Origin: Clostridium hydrogeniformans DSM 21757
Lineage (GTDB): Bacteria > Bacillota > Clostridia > Clostridiales > Clostridiaceae
DNA length: 64,000 bases
Direction of reading: 5' to 3'
NCBI RefSeq assembly: GCF_000686705.1
Contig: NZ_JMLJ01000003.1
Coordinates: 124,001 to 188,000, forward strand
Positions 27,063 through 36,039 of this stretch are shown piece by piece; the first letter of the stretch is position 1; every line of letters begins with the position of its first letter. Made by a program: the position numbers and the translations under genes. The notes under the pieces are model-generated. The model was not told the origin of the DNA and searched no databases. It was given only the letters and a program-made list of their open reading frames with translations.

Positions 27063-27707
27063 TTAGTTATTCTTATTATAATCTTTATGATTTTCTCCAA
27101 TCATAGACTTAGTTAAATTATGAAAGAAAGCCCCTTTACCATACTTTAGATATTTTAATAAGAAGGGGATCATAAAAATTGATCCTAATGTTCCAGCTAT
27201 GATATCCTCCATAGTATCTTGAAGACTTCCGCCCTGAGAATTTAGTCCTAATAACTTATCCGTAGTAAACTCGAAAATTTCCCAACATCCAGCCATAGCA
27301 ATACCAAAAAATAAAGAAAACATAACTATTGTAATTGCAGTTACATTATTTTTAATGTTTTTCTTATTTATCTTTATAAAAATTATATATCCAACCATAA
27401 CTAAAACCGGTCCTGATACTAAATGTAGAAACAAATCCCACCATGGAAATAAACCATAGAAATTATTTATTTTTCCTAATATCATAGATATAAATATAAA
27501 AAACTGAATTGTTAAGTTTAAAGAAATTGGTAATTTTATTTTACATGCGGTAAAAAATATTCTTATTCCTATAATAGTTCCCAATGTAATAAGAGAAGAA
27601 AATATATACCCCTCTTTTACTGTAATACTCCCTATAATCACATAAAAAATACATATAGCGCATAATATATATTCAAAAATTAAGTCTATTGTAAAATTTT
27701 TCTTCAT
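27063..27707 (-). CDS. Polytopic membrane protein of unknown function (DUF2238/YjdF-like)
   Basis: A 214-residue membrane protein with about six helices. A stretch WWDLFLHLVSGPVLVMVGY is followed by GCWEIFEFTTDKLLGLNSQG and LQDTMEDIIAGTLGSIFMI. The His, Glu and Asp residues within these helices resemble the DUF2238/YjdF group, whose function is not known. It is a single gene with ribosome site AAGGAG. The 563-bp gap upstream is intergenic. Confidence 0.65.
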   Translation of the reverse strand: MKKNFTIDLIFEYILCAICIFYVIIGSITVKEGYIFSSLITLGTIIGIRIFFTACKIKLPISLNLTIQFFIFISMILGKINNFYGLFPWWDLFLHLVSGPVLVMVGYIIFIKINKKNIKNNVTAITIVMFSLFFGIAMAGCWEIFEFTTDKLLGLNSQGGSLQDTMEDIIAGTLGSIFMIPFLLKYLKYGKGAFFHNLTKSMIGENHKDYNKNN

Positions 27708-27923
27708 ACATTTCTCCTTAAAATTAATTATTACTCCTCTATATATAAACTTAAATATATAGATTCTATTCTAATATATGATATTTATATATTATTAGTT
27801 TAATTTAATGATATTATTATAAGCTTATGCATTTTATAAAATATGTTATAAATTTTTAAAAACCATGTCAAAGCTTAAAATTTACACTATTATTTAATAA
27901 TTTAATATTAAACTTAATATAAG

Positions 27924-27973
27924 TAAGCACTATAAATTTATTAAATATTAAACTTAATAAATCATAGTGCTTA
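27924..27973. terminator. Inverted repeat in the long gap 27708-28270
   Basis: TAAGCACTATAAATTTATTAA pairs with the near complement TTAATAAATCATAGTGCTTA across a nine-base loop. The rest of the 563-bp gap is about 80% AT and carries other partial repeats, such as TTTAAACCT with AGGGTTTAAA (about 28105-28135). No coding potential is seen there. One of these may end the transcript of the 28271 gene. Confidence 0.4.
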
Positions 27974-28270
27974 TATTTTATATTAATAAAATTAACTATA
28001 GATGTATAATTTGTTATATTTATTTGATTTATCACTCTAAAATCATTTATTCCTAAAAACTAAAGTTTTATACTCTAAGGGTTTAAGATGATAATTTTAT
28101 TACCTTTAAACCTAAAAACCTTATAGGGTTTAAAGTTTAAAATTTAATTTATACACCAGCCTAAAGCACTATAGATTAAGGATATTTTTAATGAATAATC
28201 TAATGTTTTATATTAAAATCTTATAGTTTAAACTAATAATTTTACTAATTTAATATTAATAAGATTTTAC

Positions 28271-30856
28271 TTAAGAAAACAGCCCTTTAATCCATCCTAG
28301 GAAACTCTTGCTTTCCTTAGTGGTTTCTTTTACTACTTCTTTTTTTACTTTTTCATCTTTCTCCTTACTGTCATTCCTTATTTCCTTTGTTTTTATAATA
28401 AATTTAACATTACTGTTTATTCCTTCTCCTTTGCCTGAAAAGCTATCATATTCCTTAGAAAGGTTGACTACCTCATCTTTTATATCCATTATCTTCTCTA
28501 TGTCTTCAACCTTTTCATTTCCCTCTTTATGCAGTTTTTCTATTCCCTCATCATTAAACTTCTTCATACCATCATTAAGCTTATTTGTTCCATCTGCTAG
28601 AGTTTCTATTCCCTCTTGCAATTTAGGAAGAGAGTTTATTAAGTTTCTTGCCCTATCTATATTTCCTTTAGAAAGGGAGTCTTTAGTGATTCTTAAAATA
28701 TCTTCACTTTCTTTTAAGTCATTTTGCATTGTCATAAGTTTTGTAATTAATACTTTTGTTTCATTAATATCTATATTATCTTTATTACTAGCTAAATTTT
28801 CTAAAGTAGATATTAAGCTCCTTGCATCATTTAAATCCTTTTTAAATTTATTTATTTCATCTATAACATTACTATTATTATGAGTAAAATCTTCTATAGC
28901 CTTCTCTATTCCATCTAACTTCTCCTTATTTTCTTCAATTCCCTTAGAAAGCTTTGCTACTGAATTTTTAACTTCTACAATAGAATTTATGTCTTCCTCA
29001 TTTAAGCTTAAATAAGTTTCCATTAAAGGCTTTATAAAGGCTTCATTTTCCTTCATTGTTCCATAAAAACCTAATAATCTTTGAAGTTCTCCTCCATCTA
29101 GGATAGCTTGTACCCCATTTAATCCTGGAGCAATTCCTTTTATGTCTTTTACAGTTTCATCCATATATTTCTTGTAAGAAGAGAGTTTTAATGCATCCCC
29201 ATTCATAGCTTCCTTAGTAAAATCATTAATAGTCATGGAATTAATCATAGGAATTAGCATATTACCTTGTTCTCCATAAACCATAGATATGGTTGAAATA
29301 GCCTTCTCTTTTGCCTTATTAAAATCTAATCCTTCCTTCATATCTCGTACCATATAGGATTTTAATATTAAATAACTTTGACCATATTTTTCAAAATCTT
29401 TACCCATGTCTTGAAGCTTTCCTAGATTTTCATTTCCTAAAGCCTTTTGAGCATTATTAAGATTATTATTTATAACCTTAATAGCATCATTAATATTTGA
29501 AGTACCTGTTGCCTTTAATAATCCCCCTATAAGATTATTCATATCTTTATCAGTATTTAATGCTCCCTTTACTAGATTTTGACCCTTAATTATATTTTCA
29601 TTAGTAGTTGCATTTAAAAGAATATTAAGTTTGTCTTTTGTATTAGGAGATATAGCATCATATTGCTTCTTTATTGAAAGCCCACTATTTAAGAGTTCAT
29701 TAAGTTCCTTATCCTTTTTAAGTATCTCTACTTTTTTTATATATTCCTCAAAAGTTTTAGCATTTTTTATTAAAACCTTTCCATCTTCCATTAAAACATT
29801 TCCATGATATAGATTTTCTTCTGTAATTAAAGGAAGAATCTCTTTTATTTTAGATGTATCTAAATCCTTTGCAAAGTATCCATGATCTATTAAAGTACTA
29901 GCCCTACTAACTTTGTTATTATCCATTATTAAGCCTAGTTTTTCTTTTGTCTTAGGATCTTCTAAGGATTTTTTTGCTTCTTGTAATTTGTTCTTCGCTT
30001 CATTTACTCCATCTTTTAACTTTCCTGTACCATCTAAAAGTTCACTACTTCCATCCTTTAACTTATCTAAAGCCTCTTTTAATTCATCAATATTTGAAGA
30101 TGACTCTAACTCTTTAAATTCTGGTAGCTTTGTAGTTGAAACCATCATAATAGATCCCATTTCAAAATCCTTTGCTTCTGCTTCTATTACAATTTTATCT
30201 CTAAGTTCAATTCCAAGATCTATATTAAAGTCCTTAAGTCCTAAACTTTCTTCCATACCTGGAAACGCCGTAAATACTACAATATTATTATTTCCTTCTG
30301 AAATAACAGACCCACCATCTACCTTTACATTTGAAAACTTGTCTAAAGAAAATGCAACCTCTCCTGCAGTTACTAAAGGAGTATATATTTTTCTTTCTTC
30401 GCCTTTAATTTCAACTTCCTTATAAGAGTTATTTTTAAACTCTAACTCTATTTTTATATTTCCATCCTTACCCTTTATATCATTAGGAGATATTTCCTTA
30501 TCATCTAAGTAATATTTTATTGTTACATCTAGTGGAATCTCTTCTTTCGCATCCCCTCTATAATATAAATCATTTCCTTCTAAATTCCATGTTACATCTT
30601 CTCCGTCTATTTTAGGTTTTTCTTCTCCCTTTACGTTCTTAATATTTTCTAATTTTGCTTTATCTTTAATTTCTATTCCTTCTTCATCAGAATGTATCCA
30701 AGCACTTACTATTTTATTTTCTATTTTTCCATCAGAATCTAAGGTTATATATACAGACTCATCCTTATTTATTTCCAACCCATATACAGTGGTAGTACTT
30801 GCCATTGATATTAAGGTAACCATTGCTACCAATTTTTTAGACATTGATTTTCTCAT
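28271..30856 (-). CDS. Secreted coiled-coil protein paired with an MMPL transporter
   Basis: An 861-residue protein with a signal peptide (about 1-27, ending TTTVYG). The N-terminal 250 residues look like beta-rich domains; the rest is mostly helical coiled coil with repeated 'L-x-D-G-T-x-K-L-x-D-G' segments (for example SELLDGTGKLKDGVNEAKN and ETLADGTNKLNDGMKKFND). These repeats are typical of YhgE/Pip-type and X-family proteins that partner MMPL/RND exporters. No C-terminal membrane helix is obvious; the end is a short hydrophobic tail (SFLGWIKGLFS). It starts 11 bp after the MMPL gene, in an operon with a TetR regulator. A role in export of lipid-like or toxic compounds is an inference. 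Confidence 0.75.
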   Translation of the reverse strand: MRKSMSKKLVAMVTLISMASTTTVYGLEINKDESVYITLDSDGKIENKIVSAWIHSDEEGIEIKDKAKLENIKNVKGEEKPKIDGEDVTWNLEGNDLYYRGDAKEEIPLDVTIKYYLDDKEISPNDIKGKDGNIKIELEFKNNSYKEVEIKGEERKIYTPLVTAGEVAFSLDKFSNVKVDGGSVISEGNNNIVVFTAFPGMEESLGLKDFNIDLGIELRDKIVIEAEAKDFEMGSIMMVSTTKLPEFKELESSSNIDELKEALDKLKDGSSELLDGTGKLKDGVNEAKNKLQEAKKSLEDPKTKEKLGLIMDNNKVSRASTLIDHGYFAKDLDTSKIKEILPLITEENLYHGNVLMEDGKVLIKNAKTFEEYIKKVEILKKDKELNELLNSGLSIKKQYDAISPNTKDKLNILLNATTNENIIKGQNLVKGALNTDKDMNNLIGGLLKATGTSNINDAIKVINNNLNNAQKALGNENLGKLQDMGKDFEKYGQSYLILKSYMVRDMKEGLDFNKAKEKAISTISMVYGEQGNMLIPMINSMTINDFTKEAMNGDALKLSSYKKYMDETVKDIKGIAPGLNGVQAILDGGELQRLLGFYGTMKENEAFIKPLMETYLSLNEEDINSIVEVKNSVAKLSKGIEENKEKLDGIEKAIEDFTHNNSNVIDEINKFKKDLNDARSLISTLENLASNKDNIDINETKVLITKLMTMQNDLKESEDILRITKDSLSKGNIDRARNLINSLPKLQEGIETLADGTNKLNDGMKKFNDEGIEKLHKEGNEKVEDIEKIMDIKDEVVNLSKEYDSFSGKGEGINSNVKFIIKTKEIRNDSKEKDEKVKKEVVKETTKESKSFLGWIKGLFS

Positions 30857-30867
30857 AATAACCCCTC

Positions 30868-32964
30868 CTATACCGGTATATTTTTAGCTTCTTCTATTTT
30901 CTCTTCACTCTTCCAGTTCTTTGATGTTTTTGAAATAATCCCTTCTGAAACTAACAGTAAAGATGGAAGCACTAATATAATAACTACCATACTTATTAAA
31001 GCTCCCCTTGCAATTAAAAGGCATAAGCTCTTAATAAGAGCCATATCTGAAATAAGAGCAACCCCTCCAGTAGCTCCAAAGAAGGTTAAAGCACTGGTAG
31101 TTATAGATTTTGCTGACCCTTCTAATGCTACCCTCATAGCTTCCTTTTTCTCATATCCTCTATTAAGTTCTTCTTTAAACCTAGAGGTTAGAAGTATTGC
31201 ATAATCTACTGTGGCTCCTAACTGTATAGTGCCTATTACAATACTGGCAATAAAGGGTATAACTGTTCCTGTATAATAAGGTATACCCATGTTTATTTGT
31301 ATAGCTAATTCTATAGCTGAAACTAAAAGTACTGGTATACTTACAGACTTAAATACTAAAAGTATTATTATAAATATAGCTAAAGTAGAGGCTATAGAAA
31401 CCTTCTTAAAATCTTCATCTGCTATATTTATTAAATCCTTAGTTAAAGCCCCCTCCCCTGCTACCATAGCTTTTTCGTCATAAGCTTTAACTATATCTGT
31501 AAGTTCTTGAATTTGTATATTTTCAGCTTCCTCTGCTGATTTATACTTTGAATTAGCCAAAATTAAGTTGTAACCACCCTGCTTAAATATATCCCTTATT
31601 TTATCTGGGACAAACTCCTCTGGTATGGTTGGTCCAATAAATTTATCATAAGATAGAACATTTTCAATTCCATCAACTTTTTCAATTTTACTTGTTATCT
31701 CTTTAAGTTTATATGGTGGTATCTCATCATTAACTAATATAAAATGAGTAGTCATCATATTAAATTCATCCTTTAGTTTATTTGTTGCTACTATTGACTC
31801 CATATCTTTCGGTAGTGATTCATCTAAGTTATAATACACTGATGTGTTTTTTGCTCCAAATATTGCTGGTATAAAAGCTACTATAAATATTACTATAAAT
31901 GCCTTATAATGATTTATTACTAAATATGATACTTTTTTAAATTCAGGCAATATAGTTCTGTGTTTAAACTTATGAATTAATTTATCAAAGGTTAATATAA
32001 AAGCTGGTAATATAGTTATTGCACATAATACCCCAATTACAACCCCTTTAGCCATTACAATACCTATATCTTTTCCTAATGCTAAATCCATAGTACAAAG
32101 AGCTAAGAATCCAGCTATAGTGGTTAAAGAACTACCTGAAATAGATAACATAGTAGTTGAGATAGCCTCTGTCATGGCTTCTTTTTTACTTTCATGATTT
32201 ACAAGTTCCTCTTCATACCTATGCATTAAAAATATAGAATAATCCATGGTAACTCCAAGTTGAAGTACTGCTGCTAATGCCTTAGTAATATAAGAAATTT
32301 CTCCAAGGAAAATATTCGTTCCCATATTATATAAAATTCCCATACCTATGGCTATTAGAAATATTACTGGTACTAATGCTGATTCCATAGATAAAAGTAA
32401 AACAATAGTTGAGAATACCACTGCTAATACTACATAAAGTGGAGTTTCCCTATCTGCTAGATCCTTTGTGTCCTTAACTATAGCTGATATTCCACTTAAG
32501 AAACACTGTTTATTCATAAGCTTTTTTATACTAGCTATAGTATTTTGAGTTCTTTCTGATGCTGCTGACTCTTTTAATTTTATAATTATCATAGTAGAAT
32601 CTTTACTGTATAAATTATTTTTAATTTTATCTGGTAAAACTTCTTTAGGAATACTTATATCTAGTGCATCATCAATCCAAAAAGCATCCTCTACTCCATC
32701 TACCTTTTTTACATCTTCCTTAAGTTTAACAATATCTTTCTCTTCCATCCCTTCCACAATTAAAAGGGAGGTAGCTGCATCTGAATAAACTTTATCTAAT
32801 ACAGTTTGTCCTTTTGTGGAATCTAATTCTTGAGGTAAATAACTTAAGATGTCATAATTGATTTTTGTACCTATCATGCCTAAGGTAGCTGGAATTAGTA
32901 AAGCAACCCCTATTATAAGCACTAATACATTATGCTCTGAGATAAACTTTCCAAACCTCTTCAC
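30868..32964 (-). CDS. MMPL/RND-superfamily transporter
   Basis: A protein of about 698 residues with two repeats of an RND-type membrane domain, about 12 helices. Each repeat carries the mid-helix motif with GATVDYAILL or LGVTMDYSIFLMHRYEEEL, and large extracellular loops (about 35-165 and 370-520). MMPL proteins export lipids, siderophores or drugs using proton motive force. AAGGAG abuts the in-frame ATG at 32973; the GTG at 32964 is nine bases behind it and is the likelier start. It lies between the TetR gene (14 bp) and the coiled-coil gene (11 bp) and is likely repressed by that TetR protein. Confidence 0.87.
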   Translation of the reverse strand: MKRFGKFISEHNVLVLIIGVALLIPATLGMIGTKINYDILSYLPQELDSTKGQTVLDKVYSDAATSLLIVEGMEEKDIVKLKEDVKKVDGVEDAFWIDDALDISIPKEVLPDKIKNNLYSKDSTMIIIKLKESAASERTQNTIASIKKLMNKQCFLSGISAIVKDTKDLADRETPLYVVLAVVFSTIVLLLSMESALVPVIFLIAIGMGILYNMGTNIFLGEISYITKALAAVLQLGVTMDYSIFLMHRYEEELVNHESKKEAMTEAISTTMLSISGSSLTTIAGFLALCTMDLALGKDIGIVMAKGVVIGVLCAITILPAFILTFDKLIHKFKHRTILPEFKKVSYLVINHYKAFIVIFIVAFIPAIFGAKNTSVYYNLDESLPKDMESIVATNKLKDEFNMMTTHFILVNDEIPPYKLKEITSKIEKVDGIENVLSYDKFIGPTIPEEFVPDKIRDIFKQGGYNLILANSKYKSAEEAENIQIQELTDIVKAYDEKAMVAGEGALTKDLINIADEDFKKVSIASTLAIFIIILLVFKSVSIPVLLVSAIELAIQINMGIPYYTGTVIPFIASIVIGTIQLGATVDYAILLTSRFKEELNRGYEKKEAMRVALEGSAKSITTSALTFFGATGGVALISDMALIKSLCLLIARGALISMVVIILVLPSLLLVSEGIISKTSKNWKSEEKIEEAKNIPV

Positions 32965-32978
32965 CTTTATCATCTCCT

Positions 32979-33599
32979 TTAATCTTGTCTTATCATAGCT
33001 AATATCTTTTTAAATAGAATTGGCTTAATAGTGTCTATGTCTACAGGTTCATTATGAATTATAGAACTATAACAAACACTTCCAACTAATTCTACTACCA
33101 TAAATAATGTAAGTTCCGCCTCCTCTCTATCCATTCCTCTTTCCATTAAATTATTTATAAATAACCCTAGGGTCTTGTCTACTTCATCATATTTTTCATG
33201 CTTCTCTAAAGCAGTTTTATAAACACTCCAAGAAAAATTCTTATTGATAAGTTTAAGCATTATTTTATTCTCTTTAAAATATCCTATTATGTAATCTACA
33301 AAGAACAAATACATTTCTTCAAAATCTTCAATTCCTCGCTTTTCAGTTTCATCCATAGCCTCACTAAAGACTTGCTTACTTTTCTGGAGTATTAATTTAT
33401 TTATAATGTCATATTTATCTTTAAAATATAGATAAAAGGTTCCCTTAGCTACTCCTGCTTTTTTCACTATGTCATCAACAGCTGTATTATTTATCCCCTT
33501 AGTAGTAAATAAATCATAGGCTGCGTTGTATATATTTTTCTCTTTTATTATTTTCTTTTCAAGGATTTTCCCACTCCTGTTTTCTTCAACTGCTTTCAT
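32979..33599 (-). CDS. TetR-family transcription regulator
   Basis: A protein of about 206 residues with an N-terminal TetR HTH (about 17-65: NIYNAAYDLFTTKGI, VDDIVKKAGVAKGTFYLYFKDK). The C-terminal domain is a helical ligand-binding region. The start is uncertain: GAGGAG precedes a TTG at 33608 by three bases and the ATG at 33599 by twelve; I use the ATG. It heads the operon with the MMPL exporter and the coiled-coil protein. Two palindromic operators lie upstream, so self-repression with relief by an exported compound is a reasonable model. Confidence 0.88.
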   Translation of the reverse strand: MKAVEENRSGKILEKKIIKEKNIYNAAYDLFTTKGINNTAVDDIVKKAGVAKGTFYLYFKDKYDIINKLILQKSKQVFSEAMDETEKRGIEDFEEMYLFFVDYIIGYFKENKIMLKLINKNFSWSVYKTALEKHEKYDEVDKTLGLFINNLMERGMDREEAELTLFMVVELVGSVCYSSIIHNEPVDIDTIKPILFKKILAMIRQD

Positions 33600-33623
33600 T
33601 CCTAACAAGCTCTCCTCTTTTAA

Positions 33624-33680
33624 TGACCATTAGTCATTTTATTTACATAACTATAATATTACCAAAATGACTAATAGTCA
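33624..33680 (-). promoter_or_regulatory. Pair of TetR-type operators
   Basis: TGACCATTAGTCA (33624-33636) and TGACTAATAGTCA (33668-33680) are 13-bp palindromes with a central base. The second is exact (TGACTA-N-TAGTCA) and the first differs at one position. Their centres are 44 bp apart, about four helical turns, just upstream of the TetR gene. Confidence 0.7.
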
Positions 33681-33841
33681 ACTTTAATAGTAAATTTTAC
33701 TATTTATTAATATAATCCATACTTTCTTTACTAATAAAAATTTATCTCTCCCTAAAATATCTCCTCACTGCTTAATTATTTTTATTTTCTTTACTTTATA
33801 TTTAATTAAAATATATTTAATATCTTGAATAAAAAAGAAAA

Positions 33842-33866
33842 AAAGAGCCCTGTGCTGAAGCTCTTC
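33842..33866 (-). terminator. Terminator after the 44-residue gene
   Basis: On the minus strand AAGAGC-N11-GCTCTT is followed by TTTTTTTCTTTTT. It lies 186 bp beyond the small gene's stop. The rest of the 33681-34051 stretch is AT-rich, with no gene seen. Confidence 0.7.
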
Positions 33867-34051
33867 TTCTTTATTAAACATATCTTTTAATATCAATACT
33901 TGCTTAAGATATATTGTTAAACTTACATATAACTTTAGTATAAAATATTATATCCATATATTTATAATCTCAAAATAATTTATCTATACTCTATTAAGTC
34001 TTATGTTAACCCTTATAAAATAGCTGTAATACTTAATCTAAATTAAATAAA

Positions 34052-34186
34052 TTATTTTTTAGTTTTAGCTGTAGATGTCCATTGGTTATCTGTAGCTGTT
34101 TTATGCTCTCTTTCCTTTGTTTCCCCTGTGTTCTCCACAGAAGATGTCCATTGATTATTGTTGCTAGTTTTTTTATTATTTTTCAT
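34052..34186 (-). CDS. 44-residue hydrophilic protein with a duplicated NQWTS motif
   Basis: A short frame of 44 codons with a strong ribosome site (GGAGGAAGGGAA) before its ATG. The protein is polar and Lys/Thr/Asn-rich, and contains NNQWTSSVENTGET and DNQWTSTAKTKK, a duplicated segment centred on NQWTS. There is no membrane segment or signal peptide. The terminator is downstream and the S41-like protease gene ends 54 bp upstream. I do not recognise a named family. Clear start, ribosome site and internal duplication argue that it is a real gene. Confidence 0.65.
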   Translation of the reverse strand: MKNNKKTSNNNQWTSSVENTGETKEREHKTATDNQWTSTAKTKK

Positions 34187-34239
34187 TTCCCTTCCTCCTC
34201 TCTATTGACTCTATTATTATTTTTTACTAAGGAAAGGAT

Positions 34240-35640
34240 TTAATTCAATGAAATATTTGTAACTTCCTTAAGTTTTTCAACTTGAGGATCTTTATCATTA
34301 ATAATATCTTCTATAGTAGTATTTACAATAATATCTGGACTCATATAAGTTTCATTATTTTTACTCTTATCTGCCCTATAAAACCTCTTATAAGAAACTG
34401 ATAGTATAAATTTCCCCTTAGGACTTTGACACATTATGATGTCTCCATAACAACTTGGAGCATTTCCTGTAGGTTCACCAATAATTGTTCCAATGTTATT
34501 ATCCTTAATTGTCATAGCAAAATCATTAGCAGAACTAAAAGTTTTATTAGAGGTTAATACATAGGTTTTTCCATTAAATAATAAGGTATTATCTTTAACC
34601 TTTTTATTTTTATCATTTGATCCACTAAATTCTTTATAACCGAAGTTTTTCAGATGACCATTTTGATCTGAAGCATACTTAGAAAACCTTATATATGTTC
34701 CACTAAAAACTTTATAATCATCTATATTTAAGTAGCTTATAAAACTATTTATTACCTTAGAATTTCCACCAGTGTTATTTCTTAAATCCACAGCTATATT
34801 TTCTATTTTATTATCCCTTACTTCCTTAAAAAAACTCTCTAACTTATTATTATATTCTCCATTATTTTCACAAGAGTTTAATGTAAATATCCCTAAAGAG
34901 TTTTCTTTATATATATTATAATATGCTAATTTTTTATCTTCCTTTTCTCTATAATTCTCCTCTAACTTAATCTTACTTACTATAGTTTCTTCTCCTCTTT
35001 TTACTTTAACTTTTACATCCTCATTATTATGGATTAAATTTAGATGCTTAAGAAAAAATTCATCTAAGATATACTTTTCTCCAATTACCTTAACCCAATA
35101 AATATTTTCTGCTGGAATTATCTTCTCCAATTCTTTTAGAATATCCTCTATAGTTTCGTCTCCAATACTAATTATCTCATCTCCTTTATTTAATGTGCCG
35201 CTAGAAGACGTAATATAAAGTCCATCATAAAGCCATTTAATTTTTAGCTTTAATCCCCTATTATTCTCATTTTTACTTAAAGAGAGACTAGTATGAGCAT
35301 CCTTAAATGAAGTAACTATTTCATTTGCTAAAAAATAAAAATCTTGTGCTTCCATAGGAACTTTTATTTTTATATATATATTCTCAATAAGTTCCTCTTG
35401 CTCTTTAGTAAATCCATTATAGGTTTTAGGATGTATCTTTTTAAGTCTCTCAACTATAAAATCTAAGTCTTCCTTCATATCTTCAACTGATAGAACTTCA
35501 TCCCCTTTTATAGAATCACCTATTTCCGGTAAAGAACCCTCAATAGAAAATCCTGAATTATATGCATATAAAAATACTAAAGAGAAAATTACAATTAATA
35601 TTATTAATACCCACCTTATTACTTTCTTATATCTTCTCAC
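34240..35640 (-). CDS. Membrane-anchored S41-like (TSPc) protease
   Basis: A protein of about 466 residues with a basic start and one N-terminal membrane helix (about 9-29, WVLIILIVIFSLVFLYAY), then the same layout as the S41-like protein at 9988: FKDAHTSLSL, IAVDLRNNTGGNSKV, TSNKTFSSANDFA with the likely catalytic Ser, and GEPTGNAPSCYGD. The catalytic domain should be extracellular. The start is GTG at 35640, seven bases behind AAGGAG; in-frame ATGs lie further upstream but lack such a site. It is a paralog of the cytoplasmic-looking S41 protein. It may be cotranscribed with the 44-residue gene. The substrate is unknown. Confidence 0.8.
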   Translation of the reverse strand: MRRYKKVIRWVLIILIVIFSLVFLYAYNSGFSIEGSLPEIGDSIKGDEVLSVEDMKEDLDFIVERLKKIHPKTYNGFTKEQEELIENIYIKIKVPMEAQDFYFLANEIVTSFKDAHTSLSLSKNENNRGLKLKIKWLYDGLYITSSSGTLNKGDEIISIGDETIEDILKELEKIIPAENIYWVKVIGEKYILDEFFLKHLNLIHNNEDVKVKVKRGEETIVSKIKLEENYREKEDKKLAYYNIYKENSLGIFTLNSCENNGEYNNKLESFFKEVRDNKIENIAVDLRNNTGGNSKVINSFISYLNIDDYKVFSGTYIRFSKYASDQNGHLKNFGYKEFSGSNDKNKKVKDNTLLFNGKTYVLTSNKTFSSANDFAMTIKDNNIGTIIGEPTGNAPSCYGDIIMCQSPKGKFILSVSYKRFYRADKSKNNETYMSPDIIVNTTIEDIINDKDPQVEKLKEVTNISLN

Positions 35641-35822
35641 AGGCCCACTCCTTCTTAATCCCATATTATACATATATTGTATCATTATTTTGTTTTTTAT
35701 ATAGATACTTATAAGAATCTTAGGACTGTCTGGTTACCTTCTTTAATATAAAATACTACTAAAAACTATAATTTAATATATTCAATATGGTTTGTAATAT
35801 TATTTAAACTTCTTTCTATTTC

Positions 35823-35851
35823 CTACTATGCTATAATATACAACATAGTAG
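35823..35851. promoter_or_regulatory. Palindrome around a TATAAT box
   Basis: CTACTATG (35823-35830) and CATAGTAG (35844-35851) flank a 13-bp centre with TATAAT. The structure suits an operator over a promoter. It lies about 190 bp before the DUF1002 gene; the rest of the 354-bp gap is AT-rich and holds no gene. Confidence 0.35.
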
Positions 35852-36039
35852 AAAAATCTAATATATCCTGTGGGTAAAAACTATACTGCTTTACTTATGA
35901 ACCTTTTGTAGTAAATAATACCTACATAGGAATAGATAACTTTTAGCTTAAAATTTAATTATCATTAATCCTTACAAGGATAAACTAAAGTTAACTACTT
36001 AAATTTTTCTTAATAACAAAACATAAAGGAGATTACAAA

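Noticed and set aside
29913-30425. Plus-strand frame of 170 codons opposite the coiled-coil gene
   Set aside because: Ser/Phe/Leu-rich composition is what the complement of an AT-rich coiled-coil gene gives; no ribosome site.
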